From positions 1-7,984 of the forward strand of contig CALYRA010000030.1 of the NCBI GenBank assembly GCA_945292135.1: a DNA stretch of 7,984 nucleotides, read 5' to 3'. Of this stretch, positions 1-6,739 are shown piece by piece. The notes under the pieces are model-generated. The model searched no databases, was not told the origin of the DNA, and saw nothing but the letters and a program-made list of their open reading frames with translations. Position numbers and translations under genes: made by a program. Origin of the DNA: an uncultured Dysgonomonas sp. (GTDB taxonomy: Bacteria > Bacteroidota > Bacteroidia > Bacteroidales > Dysgonomonadaceae). Every line of letters begins with the position of its first letter. The stretch's first letter is position 1.

Positions 1-50
1 ACAGGCAGATCAGAAGTACTTCCCATAATAATACTTATAATTGGTTTCAT
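1..50 (-). CDS. purE: PurE, N5-carboxyaminoimidazole ribonucleotide mutase (5' end only)
   Basis: Only the first 16 codons are inside the window; the gene runs off the left edge. They read MKPIISIIMGSTSDLP, which matches the very conserved PurE N-terminus, including the SIIMGSTSDLP loop that begins the CAIR/N5-CAIR-binding site. PurE moves the carboxylate of N5-CAIR to C4 of the imidazole ring in de novo purine synthesis in the cytoplasm. The ATG is at 50-48. The 50-nt leader after the PAP2-like gene is AT-rich, with no clear Shine-Dalgarno site and no TAnnTTTG element seen, so purE is probably the next gene of the same transcript. The call rests on a short but distinctive peptide; the rest of the protein cannot be judged. 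Confidence 0.88.
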   Translation of the reverse strand, partial: MKPIISIIMGSTSDLP

Positions 51-100
51 CTATAAATGAGTTTATTTATTTTTCGAATTGTTATTCTTAATTTTTGATT

Positions 101-736
101 CTAAAATCTAAAGATAAATAAATACGGAATGTACTGGATATAAATTATCGAAATAATTAAACCAACAACAAACCCACTATATACTTGTGGCGGAGTGTGT
201 TTTTGGAGTATCAAACGAGAAGTACCTAAACAACCGGCGAGTATAAATAAAACAATGAATAAACCATAAGGATTGATGCTTAATACATAATAAGATAAAC
301 TCAATGTAGATCCTATTAACCCTCCCAAACCTAACATATGAGTACTTATTTTCCAAAAAAAAGTAATAAATCCTCCTATCAACAAGATGATAAAAGGTAT
401 AGTCAATGTCATGTAAAACCATATTGGAATATTGGGTAACGCAAAGTAATATAATAGAAACCCATAACAAAAAAGTACAATAAGGAAAGTCGCTAATCTA
501 TCTTTTTTACTGCTAAGAGCATAATCTTTAATAACGCCAAAGCTTTTTAATAAAAAAATAGCGTTTAAAGGAAAGATACAAGTTAAAATAACTATGGGAG
601 TTATAACCTTAATAAATAAATTAGTTCCTAAAAAGGAACTATTGTATAAAAATAGAAAGCAAACTCCATACAATGTCATAAAAATGGGATGTAGGATAAA
701 AGAAAATAAGCGGGCTATATTTTTTTTTGCTTTCAA
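101..736 (-). CDS. PAP2-like integral membrane protein
   Basis: A 211-residue, strongly hydrophobic protein with about six or seven membrane segments (roughly residues 12-30, 43-65, 82-100, 108-126, 135-152, 157-172 and 185-203). It has weak versions of the three PAP2 phosphatase motifs: KKDR at 77-80, STHM at 131-134 in place of PSGH, and SR-x5-H at 173-180. The last is followed by Gln184 where the classical motif has Asp. Family members act on lipid phosphates at the membrane, but the altered motifs make catalysis uncertain and no substrate can be named. The start is a TTG three nt after the rpoN stop. The next in-frame ATG is codon 20, inside the conserved N-terminal stretch, so TTG is preferred; AAAGGA lies about 10 nt upstream. 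It is probably translationally coupled to rpoN. It ends with TAG. Confidence 0.72.
   Translation of the reverse strand: MKAKKNIARLFSFILHPIFMTLYGVCFLFLYNSSFLGTNLFIKVITPIVILTCIFPLNAIFLLKSFGVIKDYALSSKKDRLATFLIVLFCYGFLLYYFALPNIPIWFYMTLTIPFIILLIGGFITFFWKISTHMLGLGGLIGSTLSLSYYVLSINPYGLFIVLFILAGCLGTSRLILQKHTPPQVYSGFVVGLIISIIYIQYIPYLFIFRF
720..728 (-). repeat. A9 homopolymer near the 5' end of the PAP2-like gene
   Basis: The coding strand has nine A in a row at codons 4 to 6 of the PAP2-like gene (GCA AAA AAA AAT). Runs of this length can slip during replication or transcription, and so early in the gene a slip would remove almost the whole product. Whether any slippage occurs cannot be seen from one sequence. 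Confidence 0.6.
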
Positions 737-739
737 ATT

Positions 740-2185
740 TTAAATTTCCTTTCTTAATCTTGCGATTGGTATATTCATTTGCTCGCGGTATTTGGCTATA
801 GTTCGACGAGCAATTACATAGCCTTTTTGTTGTAAAATTTCTGAAAGTTTATCATCAGTCAGAGGCTTTCTTTTATCTTCATTTTCAATGCACTCTTTTA
901 ATATGGCTTTAACCTCACGAGAAGAAATCTCTTCACCTGTATCAGTTTGCATTGATTCGGAGAAGAAATGTTTAAGATGATAAATACCGAAGTTAGTTTG
1001 GACATATTTGCTGTTACTTACCCTCGATATAGTCGAAATGTCAAATCCTGTTCGTTCCGCGACGTCTTTCAGGATCATTGGCTTAAGCTGCATTTCGTCT
1101 CCGGTCATGAAAAAATTATATTGCAGGTCAATAATAGCTCGCATCGTATTGTATAGAGTTTCTTGACGTTGCTTAATAGCTTCGATAAACCATCGGGCAG
1201 AATCAAGTTTCTGTTTGACAAACAAAACCGCATTTTTGGCGTCGTTATTCATTGATTCCTTATTGTCCGAATAGCCCTTCAACATTTCGGAATATTCTTT
1301 ATTTACTCTAAGGTCTGGAATATTACGATTGTTCAGGATTAAAAAAAGTTAACCATTATATACTTCTACAATAAAGTCAGGTACGATTGTATTCATTGAC
1401 TGAGCCAAAGAATCACCCCAATTATTTCCCGGTTTTGGATTCAAAGTCGTGATTTCCTGTATGATTTCTTTGAAAGTCGCTTCGTCAATTTTTAGATAGT
1501 GAATAATCTTTTCATAATGTTTTTTCGAAAATTCATCAAAATAATCTTTAATTACTCTCTTTGAAAGGTCTACGATATCCGAATTTTCCTTTCTTTCCAA
1601 TTGTAATAATAAACATTCTTTTAAATCTCTTGCTCCTATACCGGCAGGATCAAATGTTTGAATTATTTTCAATAATTTTTCAAGATTATCTATTGAAATA
1701 TCAATGTTTTGCTGAAAAATTAAATCATCTGAAATGGCTGATAAAGAACGATCCAGATAACCGCTTTCATCTATATTCCCTATAATATATTCTGCGCTTT
1801 TAAGATCATCATCATTAAAGTCGCATTCTCCGAGTTGTTCAAGAAGATGCTCATTCAAAGATTCGGCGATAGCGAATGGTATCTCTTGCCTATCCGACGA
1901 AAGTTTATTGTTATCCTTTAATCTGAAGTCAGGTACTTCTTCATCATTCAGATAATCTCCCAGAGTAATATCCTCTTGAGAAATATTTTCATCCGAATCA
2001 TTATCAAAATCCTCATTTATATCTTCATAATCCTGTCCTTCTTCCAAAGCCGGATTATCCTCTAATTCTTGTTTTATTCTTTCTTCCAGTTCGAGTGATG
2101 GCAATTCGGTGAGCTTTATGACTTGCATCTGCAAAGGGGAAAGCTTTTGTTGTTGTTTTAATTGAAGTTGTTGTTTCAGTGCCAT
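740..2185 (-). pseudogene. rpoN: RNA polymerase sigma-54 factor RpoN, interrupted by an in-frame TAA
   Basis: The whole 481-codon frame is RpoN, of normal length, but codon 279 is TAA. Upstream half (2185-1349, 278 aa): residues 1-50 are the Gln/Leu-rich region I that contacts AAA+ activators (LSPLQMQVIKLTELPSLELE). Residues 51-100 are the acidic region II, and about 105-265 the core-binding domain (FDPAGIGARDLKECLLLQL, LNPKPG). Downstream half: 21 codons reading LFLILNNRNIPDLRVNKEYS plus E, then Met301. It has the long helix (about 311-350), the -12-contacting helix-turn-helix (about 370-400) and an intact RpoN box ARRTIAKYRE at 459-468, which reads the -24 element. Frame is kept throughout (2185 minus 1285 is 900). 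The family has NGE at the stop, so GAA to TAA is the simplest change. AAGGAGAT lies about 12 nt before the ATG. The two halves could be made separately only if translation restarts, perhaps at Met301 (1285). Sigma-54 function is probably lost unless the stop is suppressed or is a sequencing error. Confidence 0.9.
1349..1351 (-). other. Premature ochre codon inside rpoN
   Basis: On the coding strand the context is AAT GGT TAA CTT TTT TTA. The codons before it encode the conserved PDFIVEVYNG and those after it the conserved LNNRNIPDLRV, in the same frame with no gap. Family members usually have Glu (or Asp) here; only Glu (GAA) is one base from TAA. The next base is C, and a T7 run begins one base after the stop codon. 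Confidence 0.9.
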
Positions 2186-2206
2186 GACAATATTCTTATC
2201 TCCTTT

Positions 2207-2701
2207 TTACAAAGATAACACACTTTCTAAAATTTCTTTCCAAGTTTCAATTTTTTCACTTAGACGCATTTTGGCGTTTGCCGGACTCGGTGAGGGCAAA
2301 ACTGAAAATGTATGCTCTTTATCTAATGCAACATATTTGGAATAAAATTGTTTAGCTTTTTGGCTGGTAAAAAAGATTTGCTTTATATGAGGATGTTTTT
2401 TATAAAATTTTTGGAAATCGTTCGGTTGCTCGTTTTTTATATTTGAATCCATACTACCTATACATTCGCAGGATTGTAACACATCCCAAAGAGCAATTCC
2501 GTTTTCCAATAAAAAAGCCACCCGCTCTTCGTAGTTATCCGCAAGAGGTTTGTTATAGAGTGTAAATAATATTTTCCAAAATTGGTTGCTTTTGTGACCA
2601 TAGTATTCTTGCTTTCTCAGAGATTCTTCACCGGGCATAGTACCTAATAAGAGTATCTTAGAATTAGCGTCTACAATGGGAGCAAAAGCTGTTTTTCGCA
2701 T
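2207..2701 (-). CDS. Hypoxanthine/uracil-DNA glycosylase family protein (DNA-deoxyinosine glycosylase-like)
   Basis: A 164-residue soluble protein of the uracil-DNA glycosylase superfamily, closest to the hypoxanthine-DNA glycosylase (family 6) group. Motif 1 is GTMPGEESL at residues 20-28, followed by YYGHKSNQFW at 33-42. Asn39 sits in that box at the position I recall as essential in the Methanosarcina enzyme. Motif 2 is LPSPSPAN at 135-142, matching the LPSTSPAN-type loop that enters the DNA minor groove. Such enzymes remove deaminated bases (hypoxanthine, possibly uracil) to start base excision repair. Substrate preference cannot be read from the sequence. The length is normal and the ATG at 2701 lies 6 nt after the transporter B stop, so the two are probably co-transcribed. 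No operon partner suggests another role. Confidence 0.8.
   Translation of the reverse strand: MRKTAFAPIVDANSKILLLGTMPGEESLRKQEYYGHKSNQFWKILFTLYNKPLADNYEERVAFLLENGIALWDVLQSCECIGSMDSNIKNEQPNDFQKFYKKHPHIKQIFFTSQKAKQFYSKYVALDKEHTFSVLPSPSPANAKMRLSEKIETWKEILESVLSL
2210..2243 (-). promoter_or_regulatory. Possible rpoN promoter inside the 3' end of the glycosylase gene
   Basis: On the minus strand TATCTTTG at 2217-2210 fits the Bacteroidetes -7 consensus TAnnTTTG exactly. A TTG lies at 2243-2241, 23 nt upstream, at the long end of the usual -33 to -7 spacing. The start point would fall near 2205, only about 20 nt before the rpoN ATG and right at the AAGGAGAT site, which gives a very short leader. 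The same bases also encode the end of the glycosylase, so this may be chance. Confidence 0.3.
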
Positions 2702-2707
2702 AAAGGT

Positions 2708-4825
2708 TTATTTCACTCCGCCCATTAATTTTTTAAGGAATGGATTCAACAAAATAACGATAATTCCGGCTGCGAAAGGTAAAATAGTAAATATTAGGAA
2801 AAAGGTACTCATACTGTAATTTTCCGATATCTCTTCTACCATACCGCCAACAGACGCAGCTAGTTTGTTTCCGATAGCGATCGCTAAATACCATACTCCA
2901 AACATAAATGCGATCATACGTCCCGGAACGAGTTTACTTACATATGACAATCCAACCGGAGACAAACAAAGTTCTCCCATCGTATGGAATAAGTAAACAA
3001 AAACTAACCATATCATGCTTACTCGCACAAATCCCGGTTCGGCTCCTTTGGGTATTACATTTGAACCAAAGGCAAGGATTGCAAAACCGATACTCATGAT
3101 TATAAGTCCCATTCCATATTTTACGGCGGCAGGGGGATTATACTTACTATCCCAAAGTTTCGTAAATAATGATGCTAGAGAAATTATAAAAAAGGAATTT
3201 AATATACTAAACCAAGATGTGGTAACTTCTACCGAATTACTTTCCGGCTTAACTACTGTAGCCTGAACAATTTGTGCAGGTACATTATTTTTGCTGTAAC
3301 TATCCTTAATCTTAGCTTCGGTTTCGCTATTCAGATAAATATAATTGCCCGATTCGACATGTACATTTATTTTACTTCCGGATGCAAGTTCTTCCTGAGT
3401 AGAAACAGTTGCTTGTCTGTTTACGATTTTTGTAAACTCAGTAATAGGTGTTGCAGCCGAGACCGGCACGTAATCAAATATAGGATTGCTGTTTTCATCC
3501 AAAACAGGTTGATGAGTTTCAGCATCCAAACGAGCAGTTTCGATAGCCTTGTATTCCACAATATATGCTTTCTTCGAGAAATCATTATAAAGAATACCTA
3601 AGGCAATAGCCCAGATAATCAGGAAACTACTTGCTAATACTATATTTGAAGATAAAATTTTATTATGCGTTTGTTTAAATAGCTTTATCAATACCCAAGT
3701 AATAATCGCTAAAGGTATGATAGTTAACAAGGAGTTGATAATATTGAATATCAAAGCGGAATTGCCTACTAAAGTTCTGTCAGTGAAGTCCCGAGCAAAT
3801 ATTACAAGCGTACTTGCACCTTGTTCAAATGACATCCAGAAGAAGATAACGAAGAATGCGAATATGATGACTGCGAACATTCGGTTTCTTACTACCTTGT
3901 CATATCTTACAACGCGCGATATAATTAAATATAAGAATAAAATTATAGTAATAAATATAATAACAACAGGACCTGAAAGCGTTTGCGGATCTACCAAAAA
4001 TTTCTCAGGAAGTAAATGAATACCGCCTATCTTTGATAAAGGGTCATTGAATAGGAATAAAAGACCCACTATAGATGTTATAGCTATTAATATTAGATCA
4101 ACTATCGTGAATGGATTGCGTTTAGCTTCTTTATAGGATTGCTCCAGAGCTTTTTTAGTATCGCTATTTTCAACCGATTTTTCAGGGACATCACCAATTT
4201 TTCCAAATAATGGTTTAGCTAACCAGAATTGTAAACATCCAAGCAACATAAAGATACCGGCTAATCCAAATCCCCAACTCCAACCGACTCTTTCGGCTAA
4301 ATAACCACACATCATCATACCGAAGAAAGCGCCGGCATTTACACCCATATAGAAAATAGTATAAGCGCCGTCTTTCTTTTGAGGAATATCTTTGTAAATT
4401 TCGGAAATGATTGAAGTCATATTTGGTTTGAAAAACCCAGTACCAATGACAAGCAATCCAAGTCCTAAATATAGCGACCATTGTGTCTCGATAGCCATTG
4501 AAGCATGTCCCAACGTCATTATAAAAGCGCCAATGACAACCGCCCATCTGTAACCTATCAATTTGTCGGCTATCATTCCTCCGGCAATCGGAGTTATGTA
4601 TAACAATCCGGCGTATGTGCCATAAAGGGCTAAAGCGCTGGATATGCTCCAACCCCATCCGGGATTGCTGCCTATAATAGACATCGTAAGAAAATTTACA
4701 AGAAGAACACGCATCCCATAAAATGAGAAGCGTTCCCACATTTAATTAAAAAAAAGTACGAATAAACATGCCGGATGACCTAATACTTGAGTTTTAAAGA
4801 AGTTGTTTTGAGTTCCTGTCTGCAT
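2708..4825 (-). pseudogene. POT/PTR2-family proton-coupled oligopeptide transporter B, interrupted by an early in-frame TAA
   Basis: From the ATG at 4825 (3 nt after the transporter A stop) the frame encodes 705 codons, with codon 28 a TAA. Codons 1-27 read MQTGTQNNFFKTQVLGHPAC then LFVLFFN; the HP..LFVLFF stretch is typical POT lead-in to TM1. After the stop the frame continues MWERFSFYGMR from an ATG at 4741 (677 aa). Numbered from 4825, it has GGMIAD (82-87), the PTR2 signature FYMGVNAG (158-165), FWMSFEQ in TM7 (329-335) and GELCLSPVGLS (617-627). It is longer than a usual 480-520-residue POT because of a hydrophilic insertion at about 414-538, between two late membrane segments and probably periplasmic. 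The family imports di- and tripeptides with protons across the inner membrane. The TAA replaces Glu1 of ExxER, needed for proton coupling. Restart at the adjacent ATG (TAA ATG) could give a protein lacking this Glu and part of TM1. It is probably non-functional unless the stop is suppressed or is an error. Confidence 0.85.
4742..4744 (-). other. Premature ochre codon in transporter B, at Glu1 of the ExxER motif
   Basis: The coding strand reads TTT AAT TAA ATG TGG GAA CGC. Transporter A, next door, has GAA ATG TGG GAG CGT at the aligned position (its Glu34 to Arg38), so B differs by a single G-to-T at the stop. The upstream codons keep POT homology in the same frame. A T8 run lies just before the stop. 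Confidence 0.9.
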
Positions 4826-4828
4826 GAA

Positions 4829-6532
4829 TTATCGTTTCATAATTTTATTCAACACAGGAGAAAGAAGCAATAACAAGATACCTGCCGCAACAGCTATTAT
4901 AGCTATATTTTTATAACCTTCCGTATATTGAGTGAGTTTATCCAGATTCGTCGGATTTGCTATGGATATATCTACTTTGGCGAGCATAGAACCTATCAAT
5001 CCTGCTCCGTATTGCCCATATGCACTTGCCAAAAACCATGTTCCCATCATTACCCCGTGTAATCTGGATGGGGTCAATGTTGTTATCATTGACAATCCGA
5101 TAGGAGACAGGCATAATTCACCGATAGTTATGACCGAGTACCCTCCAAAAAACATTGATAGAGGTACAAAACCTTCGTCAGACGCAAAGTTTTTACTCAA
5201 AGCAAATACCAAAAAACCTAAACCTAAGAGAATAAATCCGAATCCGAATTTAACAACTGTATTAGGTTCCTTTTTCCTTTTACTTAAAGCAATCCACAAA
5301 GCGCCAAGTATTGGAGCCAGGATTATGACCCACAACGGATTAATCGAATTATTTACCTGCGTCATATTAAGTCCATGGCTTTCAACGTTACCTGTTGCAA
5401 AGAAGTTTAGAGAACCTCCGCCTTGCTCAAAGAATGAGAAGAAGAGAACAGAGAATAATATTAACACTATTGCAACAAATAATTTTCCTTTTTCTTCTTT
5501 AGATACCTTAAATAAGGTAAAACAGAGATAAATAAGGATAAGGATAGCTATTGTGATCATAAAGAGATCACTGAATTGTACAAAATTCGGGGCTATATTG
5601 CCCTCTATGTCGACAGTAGTGCCTAAGAGCCAAGTCATGTCAATATCGAAAGGATAATAAACCATCAGTAGGAAGAATGGAATAAAAAGTAATGTAGCTA
5701 AGTGATAAAGCCAGTCCTTTTTGATTCCGTATTTTTTCTCTTCCAATTTGGTAGGATTTGGAGCTAAACCAATAGGACCTAATTTGCGTTGAGTGAAGCG
5801 GAATAAGCCTAAACCTAACAACATACATATTCCGGCGGTAGCAAATCCTAATGACCAGCTTATTGAAGTACCGATATAGGCTATTGTGAGCCCGCTTAAT
5901 AAAGCGCCTATATTGATAGCCATATAGAATACTGAGAATCCGGCGTCTTTTCGGGCATCACCGGGTTTATAAAGAGCTCCGACCATGGTCGAAATATTCG
6001 GTTTGAAAAATCCATTACCAACAATCAGTATACTTACGCCCAAATAAAAAGGTAAAGCTCCCGGTATAGCCATAACGAAAGTACCGATAGCCATAAGAAT
6101 ACCACCCCAAAAAACAGATTTGCGAAATCCAAATAATTTGTCGGCGAACATCCCGCCAACAAACGCCATTGCATAAATAAAGGCCTGAATCAATCCATAT
6201 TGTTTACTGGATTTGCTTTCGGCCCGATCTCTGTATTTTTGCTGAGATGCTTCGAGATAGTATCTTGGGTGACTTTCTGTAAGTTCTTCTCCATATTTAT
6301 TTTGAAATTCAGTCTTGACTTTTTCGAGCTCTGCATCTGATTTGGGTATGAAATCCGAAGAAAGAGCTAATGTGGCAATATATAGCGCCAATAAAGCTCG
6401 CATTCCGTAGAATGTAAAACGCTCCCACATTTCGACAAGAGCTAAATACCATAATTGTTTAGGATATTTTCCTTTAAAATTATAAATTTCTTCAATGGTT
6501 AGTTCTTTTACTTTCGATGCTGATGAATCCAT
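4829..6532 (-). CDS. POT/PTR2-family proton-coupled oligopeptide transporter A
   Basis: An intact 567-residue inner-membrane transporter predicted to import di- and tripeptides with protons. ExxER is complete (Glu34, Glu37, Arg38 in VEMWERFTFYGMRALLALY). Other family marks are GGMFADKLFGFR at 126-137, the PTR2 signature FYMAINIGALLSG at 202-214, FFEQGGGSLNFFA in TM7 at 367-379, and GELCLSPIGLS at 471-481. Residues about 55-112, between the first two membrane segments, form a charged loop (many Lys, Glu, Asp) longer than usual. An N-terminal extension of about 20 polar residues precedes TM1. It ends TAA, and transporter B starts 3 nt later in the same frame, so the tandem pair probably arose by old duplication and is co-transcribed. 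The leader is AT-rich without a Shine-Dalgarno site, which is common in Bacteroidetes. It is the first gene of the minus-strand operon. Confidence 0.92.
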   Translation of the reverse strand: MDSSASKVKELTIEEIYNFKGKYPKQLWYLALVEMWERFTFYGMRALLALYIATLALSSDFIPKSDAELEKVKTEFQNKYGEELTESHPRYYLEASQQKYRDRAESKSSKQYGLIQAFIYAMAFVGGMFADKLFGFRKSVFWGGILMAIGTFVMAIPGALPFYLGVSILIVGNGFFKPNISTMVGALYKPGDARKDAGFSVFYMAINIGALLSGLTIAYIGTSISWSLGFATAGICMLLGLGLFRFTQRKLGPIGLAPNPTKLEEKKYGIKKDWLYHLATLLFIPFFLLMVYYPFDIDMTWLLGTTVDIEGNIAPNFVQFSDLFMITIAILILIYLCFTLFKVSKEEKGKLFVAIVLILFSVLFFSFFEQGGGSLNFFATGNVESHGLNMTQVNNSINPLWVIILAPILGALWIALSKRKKEPNTVVKFGFGFILLGLGFLVFALSKNFASDEGFVPLSMFFGGYSVITIGELCLSPIGLSMITTLTPSRLHGVMMGTWFLASAYGQYGAGLIGSMLAKVDISIANPTNLDKLTQYTEGYKNIAIIAVAAGILLLLLSPVLNKIMKR

Positions 6533-6564
6533 CTGATATATTTTATGATAAAAAAATTAGTTTT

Positions 6565-6580
6565 AGAAAATAGATTTTCT
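6565..6580. repeat. Perfect 16-bp dyad, possible operator
   Basis: AGAAAAT, two bases (AG), then ATTTTCT: a perfect 7-bp inverted repeat. It lies between the predicted -7 element of the minus-strand operon (6600-6593) and the transporter A start codon, a few bases past the expected start of transcription. The spacer is too short for a hairpin, so a dimeric repressor site is the likelier role. The arms are AT-rich and chance is possible. Confidence 0.35.
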
Positions 6581-6592
6581 CTACCAAAATTG

Positions 6593-6600
6593 CAAAAATA
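6593..6600 (-). promoter_or_regulatory. Predicted -7 element of the transporter operon promoter
   Basis: On the minus strand TATTTTTG matches TAnnTTTG, about 60 nt before the transporter A ATG. No convincing TTG is seen at the -33 distance (around 6619-6623), so the promoter may be weak, activator-dependent or misplaced. It is the best candidate for transcription of the whole minus-strand train. Confidence 0.4.
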
Positions 6601-6686
6601 TACAAAAAGAATGGAAAATATAAGATAATCGACGTTAAAATGATTTATCCCGCAACCTGTATTAATCACATTCTGTAAAAATGATA

Positions 6687-6716
6687 GTTGATATATCTGA
6701 ATTAGATATATCTTTG
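6687..6716 (+). promoter_or_regulatory. Predicted coaBC promoter (Bacteroidetes -33/-7 type)
   Basis: GTTG at 6687-6690 (-33) and TATCTTTG at 6709-6716 (-7, exact TAnnTTTG) are 18 nt apart, which fits the Bacteroidetes housekeeping consensus. Transcription would start near 6721, giving a leader of about 20 nt before the ATG at 6740. This also argues against the in-frame TTG at 6719 as the start codon. Confidence 0.6.
6690..6713 (+). repeat. Tandem GATATATCT repeat overlapping the coaBC promoter
   Basis: GATATATCT occurs at 6690-6698 and again at 6705-6713, 15 nt apart centre to centre. The GATATATC core is itself palindromic. The first copy touches the -33 element and the second overlaps the -7 element, an arrangement expected of a repressor operator. 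Low sequence complexity leaves chance open. Confidence 0.35.
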
Positions 6717-6739
6717 TTTTGAATTTAAGATCGCAATAC

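Noticed and set aside
1338..1351. Frameshift at the T7 run as the cause of the rpoN split
   Set aside because: The frame is the same before and after the stop and no residue is missing, so a slip at the run would break the gene, not repair it. The lesion is a substitution.
4215..4739. 174-codon open frame overlapping transporter B on the same strand
   Set aside because: It is a shifted-frame shadow of transporter B with no recognisable domain; the transporter frame carries the family motifs.
740..4825. Genome-wide reassignment of UAA to an amino acid
   Set aside because: TAA is the natural end of transporter A, transporter B, the glycosylase, rpoN and coaBC in this window, each at the expected family C-terminus. 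Only context-specific suppression remains possible.
4932..5531. 199-codon open frame on the plus strand
   Set aside because: It is antisense to transporter A, with no Bacteroidetes promoter or recognisable domain; such frames arise from the codon bias of hydrophobic proteins.
6719..6739. TTG at 6719 as the coaBC start
   Set aside because: It lies at or before the predicted transcription start and adds MNLRSQY, which is not part of the family; ATG 6740 gives the normal N-terminus.
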